64,000 nt of DNA, from NCBI RefSeq assembly GCF_009938205.1, contig NZ_AP019655.1:806001-870000 (forward strand), read 5' to 3'. The notes below the pieces were generated by a model. That model made no database searches, was not told the origin of the DNA, and worked only from the letters and a program-made list of their open reading frames with translations. Each line of letters starts with the position of its first letter. The first letter of the stretch is position 1. The translations under genes and the position numbers were made by a program. Positions 33,691 through 40,910 of this stretch are shown here, in pieces. The stretch is from Vibrio panuliri. Its GTDB lineage: Bacteria > Pseudomonadota > Gammaproteobacteria > Enterobacterales > Vibrionaceae.

Positions 33691-34173
33691 ATGAAAAATT
33701 GGATTTATGTCGCTGTGATCATCTTGCTTTTAATGGTGATTATCATGAAAAAAACACTACTAAAGCCTCGTGGATTTCGTAACAACAATCCACTAAACAT
33801 CGACTTTAACAATGCCAACAACTGGAGCGGCCAAGTTGGTATTGAGACGGGTGTCAGCAATCCACGCTTTGCTAAGTTCTCATCGATGGAGTATGGCGTG
33901 CGAGCCGCCGCTAAGCTTATTCAAAACTACATGCGCCGATACAACCTAAAAACCGTGTCGGCTATCATTAACCGTTGGGCTCCAAGTATTGAAAACGACA
34001 CAAACGCGTACGCAGAGCACGTAGCGTCTAAACTTGGCGTGAGTCCTTATGCCCCAATTCTAGAAAGCGATATTCCGGAGCTGCTTTATCACATGATCAA
34101 ACATGAGAATGGTCAATATCTCGATAGAGACACGGTGAACAAAGGCGCGAGATTGGCGGGGATTGCAGCATGA
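33691..34173 (+). CDS. Membrane-anchored muramidase/transglycosylase-like virion protein
   Basis: 160 residues. An N-terminal membrane anchor (WIYVAVIILLLMVIIM) precedes a domain starting RGFRNNNPLNIDFNNANNW, the RNNNPxNI signature of phage peptidoglycan-degrading virion proteins. The segment FAKFSSMEYGVRAAAKLI and AIINRWAPS follow it. The family cuts cell wall during genome entry or lysis. It overlaps the holin gene by four bases. Confidence 0.75.
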   Translation: MKNWIYVAVIILLLMVIIMKKTLLKPRGFRNNNPLNIDFNNANNWSGQVGIETGVSNPRFAKFSSMEYGVRAAAKLIQNYMRRYNLKTVSAIINRWAPSIENDTNAYAEHVASKLGVSPYAPILESDIPELLYHMIKHENGQYLDRDTVNKGARLAGIAA

Positions 34174-34586
34174 TAGGCGCTTTACTCCAAGGCGTGAGTT
34201 TGATTGCAGGTTATTTCAAAAACAAGCAGAGAATCAAAGCCAAACGACAAGAGCGCCAAGACCAGTTAGAGCAGGCTGTCACGGATGCACAAACCAAGCG
34301 AATAGAGCAGGGGGACGCAAGCGCTGCAGATTTGGACGCAATCAGCTTGAAAGGGCGTGGTTGGAAAGATGAATACTTGCTAGTGCTGACGACAGCGCCT
34401 CTCATTCTTACGTTTATCCCTGACTTTGCGCCTTATGTGGCTGAGGGCTTTGCCGCATTAAAAGAGAATGTACCAGAATACTTTTGGTATGCGCTGGCAA
34501 TGGTATATATCGATACGTTCGGATTTCGTCGCATGTTGCGAGTGGCCTTTGAACACTGGATAAATAAAAGGCTAGGAGTGAAATGA
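34170..34586 (+). CDS. Three-helix (3TM) holin
   Basis: 138 residues. A basic coiled N-terminal region (about 15-55), the conserved patch LKGRGWKDEY, then hydrophobic segments YLLVLTTAPLILTFIP, FAALKENVPEYFWYALAMVY and a third short one, ending in a basic tail. This is the form of 3TM holins of phages and gene-transfer agents. It overlaps both neighbours by four bases. The protein at 40907-41311 on the other strand is its paralogue. Confidence 0.75.
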   Translation: MIGALLQGVSLIAGYFKNKQRIKAKRQERQDQLEQAVTDAQTKRIEQGDASAADLDAISLKGRGWKDEYLLVLTTAPLILTFIPDFAPYVAEGFAALKENVPEYFWYALAMVYIDTFGFRRMLRVAFEHWINKRLGVK

Positions 34587-34738
34587 CCGAAATTTTTGAG
34601 GTGTTTAAGTCGTTAAATGAAATCGGCTTATCACCTGCTGGCGTAGCATTGATTGCACTGCTTTGGAAACAAGACAAGCGAATTACAGTATTAGAAACAA
34701 TCGTTAACTCAATGAAAGGAAATAGAGAACATGGCTAA
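34583..34738 (+). CDS. 51-residue membrane protein next to the holin
   Basis: ATG 34583 overlaps the holin stop (ATGA). The product MTEIFEVFKSLNEIGLSPAG has one hydrophobic segment, AGVALIALLWKQDKR, and a helical polar tail. It is clearly related to the 44-residue product at 40776-40910, where the same holin-plus-small-protein pair and overlap recur. Probably a lysis accessory protein such as an antiholin; inferred from this linkage. Confidence 0.65.
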   Translation: MTEIFEVFKSLNEIGLSPAGVALIALLWKQDKRITVLETIVNSMKGNREHG

Positions 34739-34889
34739 AGAAGGTTTGAAAGCAAACGGTCAGTTAAAAAAGGGCTACAAATTTAAGAAAGGCGGCACAG
34801 TAGTTAAAGCTGGTACCACAAAGAAAAAGGCGGTGAAGACCAAGCGAACGCCAGCTAAGAAAAAGAGCGTAGCGAAAAAGCGAAAATGA
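34731..34889 (+). CDS. 52-residue lysine-rich basic protein
   Basis: ATG 34731 overlaps the previous stop, with AGAGAAC upstream. The product is about 40 percent Lys/Arg (MAKEGLKANGQLKKGYKFKK, ending KKKSVAKKRK), with repeated KKKAVKTKRTPAKKK-type runs. It looks like a nucleic-acid-condensing protein, comparable in style to viral core proteins or histone tails. It is the last late gene and is followed by a strong terminator. Confidence 0.65.
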   Translation: MAKEGLKANGQLKKGYKFKKGGTVVKAGTTKKKAVKTKRTPAKKKSVAKKRK

Positions 34890-34908
34890 AGCGACTAACT
34901 AATACAAT

Positions 34909-34940
34909 GAAGCCCACCAAATCGGTGGGCTTCTTGTTTT
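34909..34940. terminator. Terminator closing the prophage late operon
   Basis: GAAGCCCACC and GGTGGGCTTC form a ten-pair stem around AAATC, followed by TTGTTTT. It lies between convergent genes. Confidence 0.88.
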
Positions 34941-34954
34941 ATAACCAGTTCTAC

Positions 34955-35296
34955 CTAAATATCAGTATGTGTTGTCTCCTTTTTGCTAGCCTCTCTCAAG
35001 ACTTCTGTTATTCGGTCTGGTTTTAGTTTTATATCTTCGCCAATTAACGCTGCTAGCATTTCCCTAGCTTGTTGAGAAACAAGGTGCTTTTCGCATAAGT
35101 TACCAATCAATACAGCATATCTATCTAGCCCCAACTCATCAGCAAAGCGCAAGGCGTTGTCAACTGACAAAGAGTGACCTCTAAAGCAGATATTTACTAT
35201 GTAGTTGCTTAAACCGATCTTTTTGGCTAATTCCCTGTTAGAAATGTTACCGTGACGAGCCTTTAGCATTTTCATAATATCAACTGTTCTAATCAT
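34955..35296 (-). CDS. Phage HTH regulator (DUF3693-like), right copy
   Basis: 113 residues. HTH region NISNRELAKKIGLSNYIVNI and tail ALRFADELGLDRYAVLIGNL, EMLAALIGEDIKLKPDRITE match the left repressor closely, but the recognition helix differs. AGGAGG precedes the start. Two paralogous regulators with different recognition helices at the two ends suggest either a genetic switch or an extra immunity gene taken from a related phage. Confidence 0.75.
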   Translation of the reverse strand: MIRTVDIMKMLKARHGNISNRELAKKIGLSNYIVNICFRGHSLSVDNALRFADELGLDRYAVLIGNLCEKHLVSQQAREMLAALIGEDIKLKPDRITEVLREASKKETTHTDI

Positions 35297-35652
35297 TCCA
35301 TGCTCCTCCTAACAGAAGATAAAGCATGTCCAAACCGAGCTATACCTATATCCCATAGGACTTATGCGATATAAATTTCAGTGCCAGCATCAATTTTTCA
35401 TGTGTTTAAAGTCAATAGGAGAAAATCAACACTTCATTAACATATTTTATTGGTATTTATCATTGCGTTTGCTTAGCTTGAACATATAAATCGGAAGAAA
35501 AGGCAGGAATGTATCGCAGCCTTATCAGAATGGATTAAGCAGCGTTAGTAGCACTAGATTATGTAGGGTTATACTATAGTCATAAGTCGTCAGCATGATT
35601 AAAATAATCCTACTGTTATGCATTAATAACTGAGGTTAGGTGTGTGACTATT
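35297..35652. promoter_or_regulatory. Control region of the right repressor
   Basis: About 350 bases, AT-rich, no gene seen. Near the repressor it holds CCTATATCCCATAGG (about 35345-35359), an interrupted inverted repeat that could be its operator. The remainder shows nothing I can name. Confidence 0.4.
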
Positions 35653-35835
35653 ATGGAAATCAATCAACGTAAATTTGAGATAGTAAAAAAACGTATTGAT
35701 ACTCTTTCTGATTATCAGTTGAAAGAGGTTAAGGCTTTGATAGATATAAAATTAACAAGAGATATTACTAGTAAAATTACTCAGGAAGAAATTGATTTCC
35801 TATTGGAAGTTTTTAATCCCACTGAAGGAGCCTAG
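35653..35835 (+). CDS. Small helical accessory protein
   Basis: 60 residues from ATG 35653, preceded at some distance by GAGGTTAGG; an in-frame alternative lies nine bases upstream. MEINQRKFEIVKKRIDTLSD and the rest are predicted to be helical, polar and without motif. A terminator follows at once. Possibly a toxin-antitoxin or regulatory fragment; nothing supports a specific role. Confidence 0.45.
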   Translation: MEINQRKFEIVKKRIDTLSDYQLKEVKALIDIKLTRDITSKITQEEIDFLLEVFNPTEGA

Positions 35836-35841
35836 CAAAAA

Positions 35842-35873
35842 GAAGCCCACCGATTTGGTGGGCTTTTTGTTTT
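35842..35873. terminator. Terminator between the small accessory gene and DUF3653-like gene
   Basis: AAGCCCACC and GGTGGGCTT pair around GATTT with T runs after it. The stem is nearly the same as at 34909. Confidence 0.8.
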
Positions 35874-35874
35874 G

Positions 35875-36222
35875 TTACGTTGTATTTTTTATTTTCGTAG
35901 CCATAACGGCCATTGCATCACTGGTGATAAAGTGGTTCGAATCAATCCAAGCAGAATACGCAAGTAACTGCTTGTGTGTGATCCTATTGCCATTAGGCGT
36001 GGTTAAGCCGTCCACGTCTACCTTCCAATGTTTCCACTTATCGCCATGCAAACGCATAGACCCGTAATTCTTAAACCTTAGCATAGAGTGAGCCCATTCA
36101 GGCAAGGTATCACATCTACACCACCTTCTGATGGTTGACTCTGACCGTCCCAAAAAGACCGCGGCTGCGCCTAAGTCCCCGTAAAAATGCATGTCAAGCA
36201 AAATATCTGTCGTTATTTTCAC
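35875..36222 (-). CDS. DUF3653-like phage regulator, intact copy
   Basis: 115 residues from a GTG start. An HTH-like N-terminal part (GDLGAAAVFLGRSESTIRRW) is followed by the family tail with WKHWKVDVDGLTTPNGNRIT and QLLAYSAWID. It belongs to the same family as the frameshifted copy at 38178-38592. DUF3653 proteins are phage-borne and probably regulatory. It is the last gene before the right dif-like site. Confidence 0.6.
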   Translation of the reverse strand: MKITTDILLDMHFYGDLGAAAVFLGRSESTIRRWCRCDTLPEWAHSMLRFKNYGSMRLHGDKWKHWKVDVDGLTTPNGNRITHKQLLAYSAWIDSNHFITSDAMAVMATKIKNTT

Positions 36223-36366
36223 AAAAGTTTTTTGTCGTTCTATGTACTCTTAATAAATTACATTTATCGTAAGCATTAAAATAAGTAAGCGTAAATTATA
36301 GATATTTCGAATAGTTAAGCAATCACGGCATGTAAACGCATGATTTTATGCACTTTTAACACACTT

Positions 36367-36394
36367 ATTTAACATAATGCAGATAATACGCACT
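36367..36394 (-). other. Right dif-like attachment site (attR)
   Basis: ATTTAACATAA (36367-36377) is an exact XerD arm. A TGCAGA centre is followed by TAATACGCACT (36384-36394), which matches the XerC arm of V. cholerae dif1 (recalled) in ten of eleven positions. This is the better of the two boundary sites and may keep the chromosomal XerC arm. Confidence 0.75.
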
Positions 36395-36416
36395 GGACTT
36401 GTAAAGGCAATATAGT

Positions 36417-37914
36417 AATGTCCGGTTTGAACAACTTTGAAATGTCCTCATAAGCTTAAATCATTGTTTGCTAATGAGGACCTAAACTGATGTTAATTGC
36501 TATGAGTGATCACGAGATTAATCGATTTAAAGTCCTAACGGATGTCCGAGAAAAACGCTTACGACAAGTCGATGCTGCTGATATTTTAAATATCTCTACT
36601 CGACATGTCAGACGCTTGCTAAATCAATTGGCAACTTATGGTGCTCAAAGCTTGGCACATGCTGCTCGAGGCCGTCCAAGCAACCACCGCTATAATGATT
36701 GTTTCCGAGCCGAAGTATTAAGGATTGTACGTGAGCAATACTCCGACTTTTCACCTACATTTGCGCTAGAAAAACTCTCTGAGTATCACAACCTGAGTGT
36801 TTCTAAAGAGACGCTACGTAAATGGATGATCGCTGACGGTCTTTGGACTCCATACTCCCGCCGTAAGCCCAGAGTCTATCAACCTCGTTATCGCCGAGAT
36901 TGCCTTGGCGAACTCATTCAAATTGATGGCTCACACCATGACTGGTTTGAAGGACGCAACGACAAATGCTGCCTACTTGTCTTCATCGATGATGCGACTG
37001 GCCGCTTGATGAACTTAAGGTTCAGTGAAACCGAATCGGCGTTTGATTACATGTTGGCAACCCAAGAATACCTGAGTGAACATGGTAAGCCGATTGCGTT
37101 TTACAGCGATAAACACTCGATATTTCGAGTCAATCAAGAAAAACACAAGAAAGTTGGCCAGACGCAATATGGTCGAGTATTAAATGAACTGGGTATAGAA
37201 CTTATCTGTGCCAACAGCTCTCAGGCCAAAGGTCGTGTAGAAAGAGCGAATCTGACGCTGCAAAATCGACTGGTAAAAGAGATGCGCTTACAAGGCATCA
37301 ACACCATCGAAGACGCCAATGCATGGCTTCCCTACTTCATCGCTGACTGCAACCGCCGTTTTGCCAAACCAGCAAAGTTTTCTAAAGATATGCGCCGAAA
37401 AGTATACGAATCCAAGCAGGAGTTGGACGATATCTTCAGTTGGCAAGAAACTCGTAAGCTTTCGAAATCGCTGACATTTCAATACGATAAAGTTATTTAT
37501 CTCATTGAACCGACAGAAGAAAATACACGTCTGGCACACGAACACGTAAAGATATTAGATTACCCAAATGGAGAGATTGCGATTGTTTACGGTCACCGAA
37601 AACTGGCTTTCAAAACCTTCGACAAGTTAGAACATGTTCAGCAACCCCAAATCATAGACAACAAGCGTCTAGGTCAAGCCTTGAAGTTTGCCCAGCAAAA
37701 ACAAGAGGAATTCGAAGCTCAGCAGCAGCGCACTCGAAGCAAAAAAGCCCCGAAACGTCGAACCCAAAAACGGGTGCTGAAAGAGCAACTTAGAGCCATC
37801 AACCCAGTACTCACTGAGCCTGATACATTTAAAGCGTCGAGCAATAAAACCTAACCAACCTTCACTCTCGTTTTCTGACCAGGACATTTCTATCTGGGAG
37901 AAAAACAGGACATT
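36417..37914 (+). mobile_element. Insertion sequence, about 1.5 kb, ISNCY-like
   Basis: Ends read AATGTCCGGTTT (left) and, as the complement, AATGTCCTGTTT (right). A second inner copy, GAAATGTCCT, lies at 36439-36448 and inverted at 37881-37890, so each end carries two binding motifs. It contains one transposase gene. No clear target duplication was seen. It begins 23 bases beyond the right dif-like site. Confidence 0.8.
36490..37854 (+). CDS. DDE transposase (ISNCY-like)
   Basis: 454 residues, intact. An N-terminal HTH (RQVDAADILNISTRHVRRLL) is followed by a second one (LSVSKETLRKWMIADGLWTP). A DDE integrase core has IQIDGSHHDWFEGR (first Asp), FYSDKHSIF (second Asp) and SSQAKGRVERAN (Glu). 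The C-terminus is very basic. The family recalled is ISNCY, of the ISDol1/ISPlu15 kind. GAGGACC precedes the start. Confidence 0.85.
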   Translation: MLIAMSDHEINRFKVLTDVREKRLRQVDAADILNISTRHVRRLLNQLATYGAQSLAHAARGRPSNHRYNDCFRAEVLRIVREQYSDFSPTFALEKLSEYHNLSVSKETLRKWMIADGLWTPYSRRKPRVYQPRYRRDCLGELIQIDGSHHDWFEGRNDKCCLLVFIDDATGRLMNLRFSETESAFDYMLATQEYLSEHGKPIAFYSDKHSIFRVNQEKHKKVGQTQYGRVLNELGIELICANSSQAKGRVERANLTLQNRLVKEMRLQGINTIEDANAWLPYFIADCNRRFAKPAKFSKDMRRKVYESKQELDDIFSWQETRKLSKSLTFQYDKVIYLIEPTEENTRLAHEHVKILDYPNGEIAIVYGHRKLAFKTFDKLEHVQQPQIIDNKRLGQALKFAQQKQEEFEAQQQRTRSKKAPKRRTQKRVLKEQLRAINPVLTEPDTFKASSNKT

Positions 37915-38177
37915 TTAAATTTGCATTAACAAGAGCATCTAAATTTAACATTTGCCAATTCTGACAATTCCTCTAGATTGATCCTTTTAAATACATTGGC
38001 TTAATCACATTTAGTTCTTCTTTTGTCGCTGTATCAAACGGGTCTATCGCATTGACACATATTGTTACATTTTGCATCATGACGCTGAGTCCGGACGGTT
38101 ATAACTAATTAAACGCATATATAATTTCTATATAAAAAATTTGTCTAAAGAAATCATCATTACACTAAGGCTTTCTT
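37915..38177. other. Intergenic stretch between IS and the broken DUF3653 gene
   Basis: About 260 AT-rich bases without a gene. A weak XerD-like octamer match occurs near 38060-38070, but there is no XerC arm. Nothing else seen. Confidence 0.4.
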
Positions 38178-38592
38178 ATGGATTATGATGCTTTTACCGT
38201 CCTTTTTTGGCGCGTATTCCCAAACGTTAATGCTGGTGCTCAATATTTTCATGTCAACACGGCTACAATTCGCCGTTGGTTATCCGGCAAATACCCAATC
38301 AATCCAATGGCTGAAAAGCTGCTCATCATCATATCTTCCTAACGACATTCGCTGGCGTGGTTTTCGTATCGATGAAGAACGTGCGGTGATCATCACGCCA
38401 ACCGGTCTTGAATTCAGTCCTAAAGAATTGGAATCTTTTGCCTATGCGAAAGATGAATATCAACAAATGATTGAGTTACACGGTCACATGCCTAGCCCGA
38501 TTTATCGACCAGCTAAAGAGAATGTTTTGCCTTTCCGTGGTGGACGTCGCATGCAAGCTGCACCTTGGATTCCATCCAAGCTTAAACGGTGA
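38178..38592 (+). pseudogene. Frameshifted DUF3653-like phage regulator
   Basis: The frame from ATG 38178 reads MDYDAFTVLFWRVFPNVNAG and an HTH-like part (FHVNTATIRRWLSGKYPINP), then stops at 38340-38342. The rest of the family domain (YLPNDIRWRGFRIDEERAVI, then TPTGLEFSPKELESFAYAKD) continues in another frame to 38592. The shift lies in the ATCATCATAT run near 38325-38333, a slippage-prone site. It is related to the intact gene at 35875. Confidence 0.7.
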
Positions 38593-38596
38593 CGTT

Positions 38597-38622
38597 AAAA
38601 AGCCCGCTAAATGCGGGCTTCT
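38597..38622. terminator. Terminator between the broken regulator and the nuclease-like gene
   Basis: AAGCCCGC and GCGGGCTT flank TAAAT between convergent genes. Confidence 0.75.
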
Positions 38623-38627
38623 CTAAG

Positions 38628-39239
38628 TTAAGGCAGTTTACCTAAGAGTTCTTCCCATAGAACTTCACCTTCTCCATTCTCGCCCATATTTACAGGCTCT
38701 AAATTGATTCCTTGTTCGTATGTAATAAGCTTTGGTGGGTTTTGAACACCGATCAGGGTTGTTTGAGGCATTGGGAGTAATGGGTAAAATGAAACGTAGA
38801 AGATTCTAGTTTCCTTCAGTGTTTCATAATAAGATAATCTTAAGTCATTTACATATTGTATGAATTTACGCGAGTTTCTAAATTGATTGATTGCTCTCTC
38901 GTCATCACATCCCCTTGGACTTGATTTAAGATCGCATATCAATATAGCTAAATACTCGTCTTTATCATGATAAATAATTAAATCACTTCGCTTGTTTACG
39001 TTTTTTGCGTCCTTGCAAAAAAAATATGACAATCTTCCGTGGGGTTCGGTGTTTTTATCTAGCTCAATAAATATGGAGTTTCTAACTTTTGTTCCACCTT
39101 CCATATGCCCTCTAAACAATTTAAGGTGAAGCTTCTTCAACTTAGCTGAAACGTCATCTTCGCAAATAGTAATCCTTCTGCCTGTCTTTATATTAACCTT
39201 AACACTAGCGTCGTAGATGCTGTTAATTGAATTTATCAT
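38628..39239 (-). CDS. PD-(D/E)XK-nuclease-like partner of the AAA ATPase
   Basis: 203 residues. The motif SDLIIY (Asp86) followed after about 16 residues by ILICDLKSS (Asp103, Lys105) fits the D...(D/E)xK active site of PD-(D/E)XK nucleases. The preceding strands and the following helix AINQFRNSRKFIQYVND suit that fold. It overlaps the upstream ATPase gene by four bases (ATGA), so both are translated together. A nuclease role is inferred from the motif. Confidence 0.55.
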   Translation of the reverse strand: MINSINSIYDASVKVNIKTGRRITICEDDVSAKLKKLHLKLFRGHMEGGTKVRNSIFIELDKNTEPHGRLSYFFCKDAKNVNKRSDLIIYHDKDEYLAILICDLKSSPRGCDDERAINQFRNSRKFIQYVNDLRLSYYETLKETRIFYVSFYPLLPMPQTTLIGVQNPPKLITYEQGINLEPVNMGENGEGEVLWEELLGKLP

Positions 39240-40603
39240 GATACTAAATAATAAACCTCTTTAGACAAGTCCGTTGATTTATTAATCTCATCATTAAATA
39301 ATTGCATGTGTATGCCTAGCTCATCCACTTGCATTTCATGAATCTTGTGAGTGGATGATGAGTTGACGTACGCTTTTACCTTGTGAGGAGCGATAGTGTC
39401 TTCAACTGATAATCCATGCCTTGAAAACAGGTCGTTTCGGTCCTCTGGATCAATGTTAGGAGAGCTCAGCATTACTAATGAATTCAATTCTCGCAATAAA
39501 TGATCGCTATGGGTTGTAATGATAATTTTTATACCTGTATTTACGATTCTCACAAGCAATTGTGCGAGAGTGCGCTGAGCATCTGGGTGCAAATTCAATT
39601 CAGGTTCGTCTATGATTAAAACGTCACCAATCTTAGCTACATGTCTTAAATATAAATCAAGTAGGTATAAAGATTTTGTTGCAGAAGATGCCATATGCAT
39701 TGGCAGTTCTACCTTATCCCTATTTCTTTTCTTCGTCGGTACGTAATATACACCATTAACAAGAGTTTTATATGTTCCGCCAACAATCTGTCTTAGCTTT
39801 TTAAATACATAGTCATGTTCTTTATCAATAAATATTTCACTTTTATTTTTAGCAGTTTCTTGAGCATATCTCATGCTTTCAATATTGCTTCTTATAGGTA
39901 AAGAATATCTTGAACGCATCTTTTGTAATAGTGAAAATGGGTTTAACTTCTTGTTGTCTTTTAATTCTACAATGTGGTCAAGAATTGAATGGGCTTGGCT
40001 ATCTAGGTCTTTGTAAAACATAGCCGAACCAGTTCGCTCTGATGTAATAACAAATGAATTAGGAATGAAAGAACCTAGAATAAGTGAAGATAATGCTTTG
40101 TCTAACGCATATTGAACAAAACTTCTCGAAACGTTAGGGTTAATTAAGTTTACTGTGACTGAATGTTCATTATTTTTAGTCTTAATTCTTAGTTCCGTAT
40201 CACTATCTTCACCGAGCTTAACAATCAGCTCCTTTTCATAAAGTCCAAATTTTTGATTGCATTCCTCTTCAACTGTAAGAGTCACACTACCACTCTTGAA
40301 TGAATCTTCTTCCGAGTTAAAGACATCTTTCAGTGATGAATTAGAAAATTCTCTAGAAACCTTAGCGACCAATTCTGAAATGTTTGGAGCATCGATAATG
40401 CATTCTCCGTCACTAAACAACTGATCTATCGACTCACTATCTGCAACTGAAACTCTTTGAGAACTACACTGTTTAAGGAGTCCATAAATACTATGACTAA
40501 CGTAGGTTTTGCCCGTATTGTTACGTCCACATATTACAGTGAGGTTCCCCAGTTGAACTTCACCTGAATCGATAAAACCAATTTTCTTAAACGTAAACTT
40601 CAT
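39236..40603 (-). CDS. AAA-type (OLD/SMC-like) ATPase of a two-gene module
   Basis: 455 residues. Walker A GRNNTGKT (26-33) at the end of an SMC-like N-terminal strand pair; Walker B VLIIDEPELNLHP (about 327-339); and the H-loop IIITTHSDHLLRELNS (about 359-374). This is the AAA_15/AAA_21 type found in OLD, AbiL-like and many defence systems. No Toprim domain is attached; the nuclease-like partner is encoded next. The codon use looks more AT-rich than neighbouring chromosome, as for acquired genes. Confidence 0.75.
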   Translation of the reverse strand: MKFTFKKIGFIDSGEVQLGNLTVICGRNNTGKTYVSHSIYGLLKQCSSQRVSVADSESIDQLFSDGECIIDAPNISELVAKVSREFSNSSLKDVFNSEEDSFKSGSVTLTVEEECNQKFGLYEKELIVKLGEDSDTELRIKTKNNEHSVTVNLINPNVSRSFVQYALDKALSSLILGSFIPNSFVITSERTGSAMFYKDLDSQAHSILDHIVELKDNKKLNPFSLLQKMRSRYSLPIRSNIESMRYAQETAKNKSEIFIDKEHDYVFKKLRQIVGGTYKTLVNGVYYVPTKKRNRDKVELPMHMASSATKSLYLLDLYLRHVAKIGDVLIIDEPELNLHPDAQRTLAQLLVRIVNTGIKIIITTHSDHLLRELNSLVMLSSPNIDPEDRNDLFSRHGLSVEDTIAPHKVKAYVNSSSTHKIHEMQVDELGIHMQLFNDEINKSTDLSKEVYYLVS

Positions 40604-40775
40604 TTTTTACCTGATTTAATTACAGTTTTTCGCATTATACGCAACACTAAGTAGTTTTAAAATCATGCTATCGAAATGAAACTTCATGCTCAAACTTAGC
40701 TTGCATATTCAACTCATATCAAATATCAAATAGAGATAGCTTTGTAAAGCTAATTGGCGTCTCTTTCAAATCAGT

Positions 40776-40910
40776 TCAAATTTTATTTCTTAGGTCTAAC
40801 GCAATCTCTATAATCGTTAACCGTTTATCCAGCTTCCAAAGCGCTGCGATTAACGCTATCAACGTGGGCGAAAAGCCCATGTTGTTGAGCGTGGTCAGAA
40901 ATTCAGTCAC
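40776..40910 (-). CDS. 44-residue phage membrane protein (paralogue of 34583-34738)
   Basis: From a GTG at 40908-40910 overlapping the holin-like gene's stop. The product MTEFLTTLNNMGFSPTLIAL, then LIAALWKLDKRLTIIE matches the prophage protein MTEIFEVFKSLNEIGLSPAG... in order and spacing. The conservation of both protein and the overlap with the upstream holin shows a second, related lysis cassette. Confidence 0.6.
   Translation of the reverse strand: MTEFLTTLNNMGFSPTLIALIAALWKLDKRLTIIEIALDLRNKI

Larger units (their letters stand above)
24923..36394 (+). mobile_element. Integrated tailless (double-jelly-roll type) prophage bounded by dif-like sites
   Basis: About 11.5 kb between two direct dif-like sites. 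Content in order: repressor; early genes with a probable replication protein; a noncoding region with repeats; a rightward late operon (zinc-ribbon and membrane proteins, packaging ATPase, candidate capsid, small membrane proteins, vertex or spike candidates, muramidase-like protein, holin, basic miniprotein); then a second repressor and a DUF3653-like gene. No integrase, terminase, portal, tail or Zot is seen. The size and gene types fit corticovirus PM2 or Autolykiviridae relatives. Integration by host XerCD is inferred from the boundary sites. Confidence 0.7.

Noticed and set aside
34955..35643. Toxin-antitoxin pair at the right end of the prophage
   Set aside because: The HTH protein is a paralogue of the left repressor and no toxin-like gene overlaps it. 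The 60-residue gene is too far away and has no toxin features.
24923..36394. Filamentous phage (VGJ/CTX/f237-like) identity for the element
   Set aside because: dif-type ends invite this, but there is no Zot/pI with a C-terminal membrane helix, no RstA/HUH rep protein and no minor coat set. Muramidase-like and holin genes argue for lytic release, which inoviruses do not use.
38060..38070. Another XerD-like arm beyond the IS
   Set aside because: About eight of eleven matches and no XerC arm at the right spacing, so no support for a third junction.
40621..40650. Possible XerC-like sequence TTTTCGCATTA near the AAA gene
   Set aside because: The neighbouring XerD half does not match at all.
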